Assembly (NCBI GenBank): GCA_963800725.1
Contig: CAWDCE010000017.1
Coordinates: 372,001-436,000 of the forward strand
DNA: 64,000 nucleotides
Direction: 5' to 3'
From: Bog-473 sp963800725
GTDB lineage: Bacteria; Actinomycetota; Acidimicrobiia; Acidimicrobiales; RAAP-2
Under the pieces are notes generated by a model. The model was not told the DNA's origin, made no database searches, and was given only the letters and a program-made list of their open reading frames with translations. The position numbers and the translations under genes were made by a program. Positions 18,515 to 26,563 of this stretch are shown one piece after another. Position 1 is the stretch's first letter. Each line of letters begins with the position of its first letter.

Positions 18515-19192
18515 TTACGCCTTGGCCTTGGCGTTGCTCCGACGGCGGTGGATGAGGGTTGCGCCACCAATGAGGCCAATGGCCGCGATCGGGAGCATGA
18601 TGGCCATCGGTACCTCAGGGGTTCCGTCGCCGGGAGTTGGCGCCCGAGTCGGTGGCGTTCGGCTTCACCGAGAAGACCTGGGACCACACGTGGGGTTGCG
18701 TGAAGTCGCTCTGGTTCTGGCCGATGTAGAGCACGCAGGCGTGGGCCAGGTCGCACGTCGGGCCGGTGGTCTCGCCGAGGTTGGCGTCAGGGAGCGCCAA
18801 GATCTCGTAGAGCGAGCCGGTGTAGGTCTGGAAGTTGATCGACCCGTCGGCGTTGGGCTTGAGCGTCGGGCCGTTGATCGTGTTGCCGTCGCACGCGCTC
18901 GGGTCGGTCGGGATCACGCCACCGGGGGCCGCGCACTCGACGACGTTGATGTTCAAGGTGTTCGGGCTGAAGAGGCTGCCGGCCGGAACGACGACGTTGA
19001 TGTTCTGGTCCGCTCGAGAACGGTCCGTTGGCGACCGTGCCGACTGGGGTGGCTGCGGTACGCGACGGTGCTGCCGTTGGTCGGACCGGTGGCGCCGGCC
19101 GGAGAGGCGAGCGATACAACGGTGAAGGTCCCAGCCGCCGCCACTGCGGCGGCTGAAATGACCACCTTCCTGGCGACGTGTCGAATCGACAT
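18515..19192 (-). CDS. Ig-fold exported protein with PEVP-type C-terminal tail, frameshifted
   Basis: ATG 19192, preceded by AAAGGAG, starts a signal peptide (MSIRHVARKVVISAAAVAAAG). The fourth neocarzinostatin-like domain follows: ATPVGTVANGPFSSG, LNINVVECAAPGGV, CDGNTINGPTLK, CDLAHACVLYIGQNQSDF. Frame changes near 19065, 19010 and 18640 are needed. After the last one the tail reads GDGTPEVPMAIMLP, a hydrophobic helix and HRRRSNAKAKA, ending at TAA 18515. This PEVP-helix-basic tail lacks an LPxTG motif and looks like a PEP-CTERM-type signal, so it is the best candidate substrate of the exosortase at 4102. The reading across shifts is inference. Confidence 0.62.
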
Positions 19193-19530
19193 GAAATTTG
19201 CTCCTTTGCGATGACGTAATGGCTTCGAGGGGGAATGACTCAGCAGGTCTGTTCTGACATATGGGGTGCCGTACCTCAAGCCAAATTCCCTTGTGACACA
19301 GAGAAAACATCTCGCCGTCGGATGTCGTTTTCCGTGCTGTCACAATGGGCGTTACCGAGTTGCGCGGCGGTCGAAGACCTCCTACCATGCACCCGAATTT
19401 TTGGACCGGGCGCTGCTGCGCCATGGCTGCGTCGTGAGCCGTCCGTCGTCCCGGGTTCCGGCGGGTTCTGGCGCGGATGGATCGGCCCGATAGCGGACGC
19501 TGGATACTCGTCGGGCTACCATCGGCGGCC
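19193..19530. other. Intergenic region between divergent genes, with dispersed repeat
   Basis: About 340 bp between the minus-strand gene at 19192 and the plus-strand candidate at 19531. It should hold the promoter of the former. The only structure I can identify is the 51-bp sequence at 19277-19327 that recurs at 30553. ORFs crossing the region show no recognisable protein. Confidence 0.5.
19277..19327 (-). repeat. Dispersed repeat, copy 1
   Basis: Begins CAAGCCAAATTCCC, continues TGACAC, AGAAA, CCGTC and ends ATGTCG. The copy at 30553-30607 has the same order with small gaps. This copy lies about 85 bp upstream of the start of the Ig-fold gene at 19192, on its promoter side. Confidence 0.5.
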
Positions 19531-19908
19531 ATGGCGCTCGCACAACCCGAAGTACTCCTCGACAGAGATCACCGACCTTCTCGGTCGACTCGCTCATGGC
19601 GAGTCACTGTTGGCGCAACGTGTGCGTGACATGCGTTCGGAGCTCGGCGAGTCGACGCAGGCGTCGCGAAGGGTGCGGAGCCCGAACTCGAATCCAGGCT
19701 GATCGACATCGGCATCGTCCCCACGCTTCGTCTCGTCGAAGAACCACGCCCCTTCGATTGCGCCGAACCATCGGATTTCCGCAAGGTGGCAATGACGGGT
19801 GGCGGGCCCGTCCGTCAGGGCAAGCGCAACTACGACTTCTTCTCCGAGCTCGATGACAAACTGGCCCAGCTCACCCCAAAGCCCCAGGTATCGCCCGACG
19901 TCAACTGA
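19531..19908 (+). CDS. Small hypothetical protein, reading frame interrupted
   Basis: A weak candidate of about 126 codons. The start ATG 19531 gives MALAQPEVLL. After a frame change near 19560 the reading ITDLLGRLAHGESLLAQRVRDMR is protein-like, and after a second change near 19650 the frame GAEPELESRLIDIGIVPTLRLVEEP...RNYDFFSELDDKLAQL runs to TGA 19908. The total length is a multiple of three, so two compensating indels would restore it. I do not recognise the product. The amphipathic, charged composition favours a real soluble protein over chance. Confidence 0.4.
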
Positions 19909-19938
19909 GGCGACCCTTGGGCTATGGGGGCTTCAGTC

Positions 19939-20646
19939 CTACGAGCCGGTGACCTTGACGATCCAGGTGCAGCTCGCTGACGTCTCGACCATCAATGTCT
20001 GCGCCCCGAGCGTCGACTGTGGGGTGACTGATTGGCCGGACGCGCCAGTTTGAGTCACCGCCGGCGTCGCGGCAGGCTTGCCCCCTACCGGGGCGACGAA
20101 GATCTGGAACGAGGGACCACCGGCCGGCGGCGGGGTGCAGCGGAAGGCCCACCCGATGTTCCAGTTGGCCGCCGTGGTGGTGAAGGCGGTACTCGTCCAG
20201 TTCCCTGTCTGCTGTGGCGAGGCCAACAAGACCCGGGCCGGTCCCGCGGCCGCAGGTGTGGTGGTGCCCGAGGTCGCCGCGGTCGTGGTGGTGACGGCGC
20301 CGGGCGTGGTCGTGGTCGTCGCCGTGCCCTTGGGGCTCGATCCCGCGGCACCGGGCGTTGTCGTGGTCGTCGATGCGCTGGACCCGGACGGCGGCGGCAA
20401 CGTGTACGCGCGTGACGTCGATGCCTGGGAGCTGCCGACGGTGTGGTAGTTGAGCGCCATCCCGACCACTGCGGCCAGCACCACCGCGATGACGAGTTGC
20501 CAGGTCTTCCAGGTCCGCTTCTCAGCGATGTGCAGCTCCCCGGGTGACGGCAGGTGGTCGCTCGCTTGTGGCGGGACGTCATCGATGGCCCCGCTGGCTG
20601 CCGCGTGACCTCGTCGGGGCGCGGTGAGGTCATCAGGTGGTGACAT
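19939..20646 (-). CDS. Single-pass membrane protein with Thr-rich linker, unknown function
   Basis: About 235 residues from ATG 20646 (ATG 20673 is also possible). A cytoplasmic N-terminus of about 45 residues precedes one TM helix (LVIAVVLAAVVGMALNY). A Ser/Thr/Pro-rich external linker with TTTTTTP tracts follows, then a C-terminal beta-rich domain of about 95 residues (NWNIGWAFRCTP, FQIFVAPVGG, CTWIVKVTGS) with two Cys that could form a disulfide. The topology is N-in, C-out. I do not recognise a catalytic motif. It lies 158 bp downstream of the recR stop on the same strand. Confidence 0.7.
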   Translation of the reverse strand: MSPPDDLTAPRRGHAAASGAIDDVPPQASDHLPSPGELHIAEKRTWKTWQLVIAVVLAAVVGMALNYHTVGSSQASTSRAYTLPPPSGSSASTTTTTPGAAGSSPKGTATTTTTPGAVTTTTAATSGTTTPAAAGPARVLLASPQQTGNWTSTAFTTTAANWNIGWAFRCTPPPAGGPSFQIFVAPVGGKPAATPAVTQTGASGQSVTPQSTLGAQTLMVETSASCTWIVKVTGS

Positions 20647-20804
20647 GCACTTAAGGTGACCGCGATTTGCCATGACGTCAAGGCACGTGGCCCCGGTTGG
20701 GGCGGTTGGGTTACTTCGTTCCTCCGCCAGGTAAACCGTCGTCGTCAACTCGTGAACACCAGGCAAACTGCGGTCAGTGCGAGCGGGGTGCCCCGACGTC
20801 CATC

Positions 20805-21407
20805 TCAGGCTTCAATGGTCCGGCGACCTTCGAGGGCGCGACCCAAGGTGAGCTCGTCGGCGTACTCGAGATCGCCCCCCACCGGCAGGCCACTGGCCAG
20901 CTTGGACACCACCACGCCAAGCGGCGTGAGTAGGCGCGACACGTACATTGCCGTCGCCTCACCCTCAAGATTGGGGTTCGTGCAAACGATGACCTCTTTG
21001 ACCACTCCATCATCGATACGGGCCAGGAGCTCGCGAACCTTCAACTGCTCGGGACCTACTCCTTCGAGCGGATTCAGCGCTCCACCCAACACGTGATACC
21101 GGCCCGCAAACTGCGCGGTGCGCTCGACCGCGACAATGTCGCGGGGATCTTCGACCACACACAGGATCGTGCCATCGCGCTGATCGTCGCTGCAGATGGC
21201 GCAGAGCGCACCACCTTCGGCCACATTGAAGCAACGCTCGCACAAAGTGGTGCGCTCTTTGACCGCGACGATCGCATCGGAGAGCCGGTGGGCATCTTCT
21301 GCGGGGACCTTCAAGATGTGAAAGGCAATGCGTTGGGCCGATTTCGGACCGATTCCAGGGAGCCGGCCAAGCTCGTCGATCAGCGCACGCAGCGGTCCGG
21401 TGAACAT
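20805..21407 (-). CDS. recR: Recombination mediator protein RecR
   Basis: Cytoplasmic DNA-repair protein acting with RecF and RecO to load RecA at gaps. The 200-residue length is typical. Visible are the HhH-like LPGIGPKSAQRIAFHIL, the zinc finger C-x2-C...C-x2-C (CERCFNV, CAICSD) and a Toprim domain with VVEDPRDI and the CTNPNLEGEATAMYV region. Its ATG follows the dnaX stop TAG directly. The ybaB/ebfC gene that usually sits between dnaX and recR is absent. Confidence 0.97.
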   Translation of the reverse strand: MFTGPLRALIDELGRLPGIGPKSAQRIAFHILKVPAEDAHRLSDAIVAVKERTTLCERCFNVAEGGALCAICSDDQRDGTILCVVEDPRDIVAVERTAQFAGRYHVLGGALNPLEGVGPEQLKVRELLARIDDGVVKEVIVCTNPNLEGEATAMYVSRLLTPLGVVVSKLASGLPVGGDLEYADELTLGRALEGRRTIEA

Positions 21408-23173
21408 CTACTCCGCCACCTCGGCGGCGCCGGGAAATGCCTCGAGCAGTCTGGCTTCGGCCGCGGATGCTTCGTCAACGTCGGTCGCGGTGGCCATCCG
21501 GACGTCGTCAAAGTCGATCTCGTCGACTTCTATCGATTCGGACTGCCCCGACGGGCTGTTCGAGGCCGGGGCTTTGGGGAGGGCCACCTCCGTCGAGCCC
21601 TGGTCGACCACGAGAACCAGATGGATCGGTGTTCCAAAATGCTTACTCAACGCAGCCTCGACCTGGGGTGCCAACTCGACACAATGATCACGGTGGGCGG
21701 CATTGGGTAGGGCGTAGTGGGCACCCTTGTCGTCCACGTCGACGAAGCGCCCGGCGCTGTAGACAGCCTTGACCCGGGCGGGAAGCGTGCGGAGAATCGA
21801 GTCGCCCCACGCCTGAGACAGGCTGTCGCGGTCAACGGGCAGGGCCGCAACCGACGGCGATGATGCGGGGGCCTCGACGGGGCGCGCTTGTGGCGGCGCA
21901 GCGATTGTGGCTGGTTCGGGCTCCGGTGCGACGGTGGCGCCTTTTTGGCGAAGCACCGCTCCGACGGAGGGGCGACGACCGACCTCAACCTCTGGCGCGC
22001 CAGCGGGCGGCGCGGCCTGGGTGAGCGGGGGCGCGGGGCCGGGGCGCGTTCGGGCAACGAACCCGATGCCACCATCCGCTCGAGTGCCGCCACACGCTCA
22101 CTCAGGGCGTCGACACCTGAGTCGAGGTCGGGGCGCGACGTGCGCACCAGGGCAATCTCGAGGACAACTTGTGCGTCCGGCGCATCGCGCATGTCGACCA
22201 GCGCGTGCCCGAGGAGCTCCATGGCCCGAACGAGTCGGGCGAGACCCATTGTCTCGGCCAGCGCGCTGAACCGGCTTCGCTCGGGACCTGAGACCGCGCA
22301 GAGTTGCGGAGCCAGGGTGGCCAAGAACGCTTGACGGAGATCATCCACCAGCTCGGTGGCCAATTGCTGGGGACCCCAACCCCGGGCCAGCAGCTCACTC
22401 ACGGTGACCAACACGGTCGGCGCGTCACTGGCGGCGATGGCCTCGAGGACGGTGTCGAGATCGGGGCGTGCCGCATCAGCGGTGCCCGACGCGGCCACCT
22501 GGTCCAGCGCCGACAGCGCGTCACGCGCCGACCCTCGGCCTCGGCGCACCGCCGCCTGCACCGATTCCTCGTCCATGTCCAATCCCGCCTGCGCGTTGAC
22601 CGAGGCCAAGAGGTCATGAAGGGTGTCGGCGGCGAGGAGGCGGAACTCAAGGTGTTGGGTCCGGCTCCGGATGGTCGGGGGAACCTTCTGCGGGTCGGTG
22701 GTGGCCAGCACGAAGACCACATGGCTAGGTGGTTCCTCCAATGTCTTGAGGAGGGCGTTGGCGGCGGCATTGGACAGCATGTGGACTTCGTCGACGATGT
22801 AGACCTTCCAGCGTCCCGGGGTCCCGAGAGCCGCATGCGCGACCAGGTCGCGCATGGCGTCGACCCCGTTGTTCGAGGCCGCATCCAACTCATGGACGTC
22901 GAGCGACGTTCCCTGCGTGATCTCGACGCACGAGGTGCACTCACCACACGGTTCGCCTTCGACCGGCGCTGCGCAGTTGAGGGCCTTGGCCAAGATGCGC
23001 GCCGAAGACGTCTTTCCCGTGCCCCGGGGACCACTGAAGAGATACGCGTGCGACACCCGGTCATCACGCACGGCGCTGCGCAGGGCCCGGACCACGTGGT
23101 CCTGCCCGCGCAACTCATCGAATCGTCCCGGTCGAAAGCGCCGGTAGAGCGAGACAAAGGGGACGTCAGCCAT
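21408..23173 (-). CDS. dnaX: DNA polymerase III subunit gamma/tau, one frameshift
   Basis: Clamp-loader ATPase of the replicase. From ATG 23173: MADVPFVSLYRRFRP, Walker A SGPRGTGKTSSAR, a Cys4 zinc site (CAAP...CGECTSC), Walker B VYIVDEVHML and the sensor stretch TTDPQKVPPTIRSR, followed by domain III. In the Pro/Ala-rich linker near 22030 (C-rich runs) the frame changes. The continuation VLRQKGATVAPEPEP leads to a conserved-looking tau end (SILRTLPARVKAVYSAGRFVDV) with TAG at 21408. I saw no A AAA AAG-type slippery heptamer at the junction, so an indel error is likelier than programmed frameshifting. Confidence 0.93.
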
Positions 23174-23206
23174 GAGGGTCGAGCCTACCGGTGCCCTCTG
23201 ACAGCG

Positions 23207-23342
23207 GCGCCGAGGCTCGGTGCGGTGGCCAGGTTGGCTACGGCACCCGGCCATACCCGCTGAGAGCTGCTGCCTTCCGACCCTGACTCGATTCACGAGC
23301 GGCCGTTGCGCAGGACCCGGCCACCGCACCCAACCTCGGCGC
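23207..23342 (-). ncRNA. ffs: Signal recognition particle RNA (4.5S type)
   Basis: On the minus strand the core GTCAGGGTCGGAAGGCAGCAGC, the SRP Alu-less domain IV loop, is near perfect. The flanks (GCGCCGAGGTTGGGTGCGGTGG at the 5' end, CCACCGCACCGAGCCTCGGCGC at the 3' end) pair into the expected long hairpin. Ends are estimated from the pairing. It sits just upstream of dnaX on the same strand, a location often seen in bacteria. It works with Ffh in membrane targeting. Confidence 0.92.
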
Positions 23343-23413
23343 GGTGCAGATCACCAAACTAGCTGGCCCAGGACCCGGGGCCAGCCCGGCTAGCCTGACC
23401 AGGCTGCATTCTC

Positions 23414-23498
23414 GGAGGAGTGCGAGAGCGGCCGAATCGGCACGATTGGAAATCGTGTGTTGTGAAAGCAACCGTGGGTTCAAATCCCACCTCCTCCG
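23414..23498 (+). tRNA. tRNA-Ser (GGA anticodon)
   Basis: Acceptor arms GGAGGAG and CTCCTCC pair; the D arm reads GAGAGCGGCCGAATCGG, the anticodon stem-loop ACGAT-TGGAAA-TCGT has GGA, a long variable arm follows as expected for serine, and the T arm carries GGTTCAAATCC. No CCA is encoded. Confidence 0.95.
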
Positions 23499-23618
23499 CT
23501 GTGGGTCGTCGGATCCGGTGACGTCCAGGTTGCCCGTCTTGCCGCAAGGTGAACGCCAAGCGAATCTTGTGCAATCCCCTTTGTGATGACCCCGAAGCGC
23601 TGGTAAGAACGACTCGTC

Positions 23619-24215
23619 ATGACGAGCAGCGCCGCCTACGCGGACATCAGCGAGGACGTCTTCTCGGGCGTGAAGCAACCCAACTCATCGACAGATCGCC
23701 CGACTGATCCCCACAGCGTCCCCCACGGTGTGGACGCGGAATCCGCCGCGGTCAAGTCGGCGAGCGATGAGATCGAGTACGTCACCAGCGCGATCGAAGA
23801 ACTCCAGAACCGCCTCGATCGGGCCAACGAGCAGATGAACCAGGTTTCCGCCGTGCGCACGACCGAACTCGAGATCGGTCGGCTCTTCGTCGAAGCCCAA
23901 AAGTTCACCGAGGCCGCCCTGAACAAGCTCGAGGGACAGATCCACGAAATTCTTGCTGAAGCCGAGAACAAGGCAGCGCAGATGGTCCGAGAAGCCCACG
24001 AAGAGGCCGAGGCCATTCGCGAGGAAGCAAAGAACCAATCACGCTTCCCGACCGAAAAAGCGAGCGAACTCCAAGACGCCATCGTTGGATTCTCGAGCAT
24101 CAACGAGAAGTTGGTCGAAGAACTCAGCACCTTGAACACAATGCTTGGTCCCTCCCCCGCCACAGATGAGATCCGTTCGGCTCCATCTGCGCAACGGGCA
24201 GCCGGCACGCCGTAA
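23619..24215 (+). CDS. Coiled-coil protein, DivIVA-like in character
   Basis: A 198-residue acidic soluble protein, almost entirely helical in the centre: residues about 45-160 have strong heptad character (IEELQNRLDRANEQMNQV, AEAENKAAQMVREAHEEAEA). Such segments resemble DivIVA-type cell-pole proteins and ATP-synthase b-like stalks, but the DivIVA N-terminal membrane-binding motif is not evident. The N-terminal 40 residues are probably disordered. It starts at ATG 23619 about 120 bp after the tRNA. Function unknown; a scaffold role is a guess. Confidence 0.72.
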   Translation: MTSSAAYADISEDVFSGVKQPNSSTDRPTDPHSVPHGVDAESAAVKSASDEIEYVTSAIEELQNRLDRANEQMNQVSAVRTTELEIGRLFVEAQKFTEAALNKLEGQIHEILAEAENKAAQMVREAHEEAEAIREEAKNQSRFPTEKASELQDAIVGFSSINEKLVEELSTLNTMLGPSPATDEIRSAPSAQRAAGTP

Positions 24216-24422
24216 TCGATTTCTGCACCATCACACCACGCCGTCCGACGTGGTCGAGATTCCGACAAGGTCGAAAATGTCCCCAGCTATTCCCTTCACG
24301 GTGAGCGCCAATTGCTGCGCCGGGGTCGCTAAGAAAGTTCCGACCCATCTCGAGATCAGGGTTTCGGTGACTCAGCACCGACACGCGCCGGCACGCGTAC
24401 CTTTGTTACCGGTCGCCATCTG

Positions 24423-26474
24423 ATGGGCGAGATCGATACGCCAGGCGTGTCCTCGGACGCACCGGACGGCTTCGAGGAAGCGTCATTCGCGCTGGCCGCA
24501 CAGTTCATCGCCGATTACGCGGCCCACCACCCCCAAGAGGCACCAGGGTCCGCCGGCATACCCGAACTCGATTGGACTGCGGTGAGCGCAGCCATCACCG
24601 AGGGCGCCAGCGTCGAACAGGCAATTGGGCGGGCGATCTTGCTCGCTGCCCATGGACCCCGCGAAGGCGGGCGAGACCACGGCGACGCAACTGCCTCCAC
24701 TCGTTCATCTTTGTGGTCGCCCGTCGTGTCCGCTCGAGCGCTGGCGCAACGTGGCGTGGCGGCCATGATCCTCCTGGCGCGGCGCTGCAGCACGGCGGCA
24801 CAAGAGGCGGTGCCGAGACTCCAGACCGCCGGAGGCCGCCGGATCCTGCTTGCCACCTGCTTGATCCTGGCCACCCTCGGCGCCACCCTCGGCCTCGTCG
24901 GGAACCTCGGTGGCCCGACCAAGGCCGCCTACGGCCAGAGTCAAAGCAGAGGAAACGCGCAATCGATCAACGGCGCATCCGTGTCCCTGCGTGGCGCGAG
25001 TCCGGTCGTCAAACTCCTGCCGGCAACGACCACACCGGCCCCGGCGCGACCGAGCACCGCCAATGAACCACCATTGAAGCCCCACGAGGTCTTCGGCTTC
25101 GCGCCGTATTGGACCCTTGCCCAAAGTTCGGGTTTCAACGTCAATGACATCTCGACGCTGGCCTATTTCAGTATCGATGTCAACGCAGATGGGACGTTGG
25201 ACAAGAGCGGCCCGGGATGGGACGGCTACGCGAGCCAGAACCTGTCCGACCTCATCACACGGGCCCACGGGGCCGGGGACCGAGTCGTGCTCACGGTCAA
25301 CTGCTTCGACCAACATTCGCTGGACCAACTGACGTCGTCACCGACTGCGCCCGCCACGCTGTCAAGTGCCCTCCTCAGCGCCATCGAGGCCAAGAATCTC
25401 GACGGGGTAAACCTCGATTTCGAGGGCGACGGCAGCGCCGATCAGGTCGGCCTCACCCACTTGGTCACCCAGGTCTCCGCCGCGCTCCACGCGGCCAATC
25501 CGCACTACCAGGTGACGATGGACACCTACGCGAGTTCGGCCGGAGACACCGGCGGCTTCTACAACATTGCCGCCCTTGCGCCGGCGGTCGACGGGTTCTT
25601 CGTCATGGAATACGGCCTGAACCTGGCCGCCAGCCAGTCTCCCGTTTCCCCACTGACCAGCGGCATGTTCAGCGACACGGCCACCATCGACCAGTACGAC
25701 GCCGTGGTTCCCGCGTCCAAGGTCATATTGGGGCTCCCCTACTTCGGCGTCGATTGGCCGACGAGTGACGGCACGCTGACCGCTCAAGCCACCGGGCCCG
25801 CGACCGACGTCACCTACGGCCAGGTCATGGCGAGCGGGCACAAGGTCTATTGGGACGCCACGACCCATACGGCATGGACGTCGTACCAGGTCGGCAATCA
25901 GTGGCACGAGACGTTCTTCGAAGATCCGACCTCGCTCTATGACGCCGCCCAGCTCGCCGACACGAACAACCTTGCGGGCGTCGGCATCTGGGCTCTCGGC
26001 ATGGACGACAACGACCCCAACCTGTTGCCGGCACTCCTCGGCTCCGCCCCGCCCGCGCGAGACGGACTGGCCGGGCCGACATCGACCACCCCGTCGGGGG
26101 CCACCAGTCCACCGACCCCGGTGAGTGTCGCACCACCGACGGCCACGACGACCACCGTCCCCCAATCAACCACCACGTCGTCCACCCCGCCATCGACCAC
26201 CACCACAACGGGTCCCCGCTCGTTCGATTACACGGGTACCTGGCTCGGACAATCGGTCACGCTCACCCCGGCCCCACAACAGCCGTCCCTGCCCATCTCG
26301 ACCTCGATCGGTCAACTGCTCGGATTTGCGACCAATGACCCGTCGACCGCCTGCCTCTCCTCGGAGGCGTCCCTCTCCGTCTGGCCCAGCAGTGCCTCGC
26401 CCGATCAGTACTTCGTGGTGACGCACACGCCCGGCGACTGTGCCACCACGACGTTCACGTTCAACTACCCGTAG
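24423..26474 (+). CDS. Membrane-anchored GH18-like glycoside hydrolase with N-terminal domain shared with the sortase
   Basis: A 683-residue protein. Residues 20-80 form a small domain (FIADYAAHH...PELDW.A...EGAS.EQAIGR) matching the N-terminus of the sortase at 2513. A TM helix lies at 139-162, so this domain is cytoplasmic and the enzyme outside. Residues 219-520 are a GH18 barrel of the spore-germination/YdhD type: EVFGFAPYW, TLAYFSIDV, and the catalytic motif DGVNLDFE with Glu334. A Thr/Ser/Pro linker leads to a 75-residue C-terminal domain with two Cys. It probably cleaves a beta-1,4-linked amino-sugar polymer such as peptidoglycan; the substrate is inference. The start is ATG 24423. Confidence 0.85.
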   Translation: MGEIDTPGVSSDAPDGFEEASFALAAQFIADYAAHHPQEAPGSAGIPELDWTAVSAAITEGASVEQAIGRAILLAAHGPREGGRDHGDATASTRSSLWSPVVSARALAQRGVAAMILLARRCSTAAQEAVPRLQTAGGRRILLATCLILATLGATLGLVGNLGGPTKAAYGQSQSRGNAQSINGASVSLRGASPVVKLLPATTTPAPARPSTANEPPLKPHEVFGFAPYWTLAQSSGFNVNDISTLAYFSIDVNADGTLDKSGPGWDGYASQNLSDLITRAHGAGDRVVLTVNCFDQHSLDQLTSSPTAPATLSSALLSAIEAKNLDGVNLDFEGDGSADQVGLTHLVTQVSAALHAANPHYQVTMDTYASSAGDTGGFYNIAALAPAVDGFFVMEYGLNLAASQSPVSPLTSGMFSDTATIDQYDAVVPASKVILGLPYFGVDWPTSDGTLTAQATGPATDVTYGQVMASGHKVYWDATTHTAWTSYQVGNQWHETFFEDPTSLYDAAQLADTNNLAGVGIWALGMDDNDPNLLPALLGSAPPARDGLAGPTSTTPSGATSPPTPVSVAPPTATTTTVPQSTTTSSTPPSTTTTTGPRSFDYTGTWLGQSVTLTPAPQQPSLPISTSIGQLLGFATNDPSTACLSSEASLSVWPSSASPDQYFVVTHTPGDCATTTFTFNYP

Positions 26475-26563
26475 CGGTCGGCGAGGAGATCATGGCGATT
26501 GCGGAAGTTGGCACTGCGGGGAAGATCTCAATCACGCTCGACCTTGACCCCATTTGAGCGACC

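Noticed and set aside
22000..22060. Programmed frameshift in dnaX
   Set aside because: No A/T slippery heptamer at the junction; the change lies in C-rich runs and many other genes here have similar indels.
24216..24422. c-di-AMP (ydaO) riboswitch before the GH18-like gene
   Set aside because: The location would fit a wall hydrolase, but I could not find the conserved core on the plus strand.
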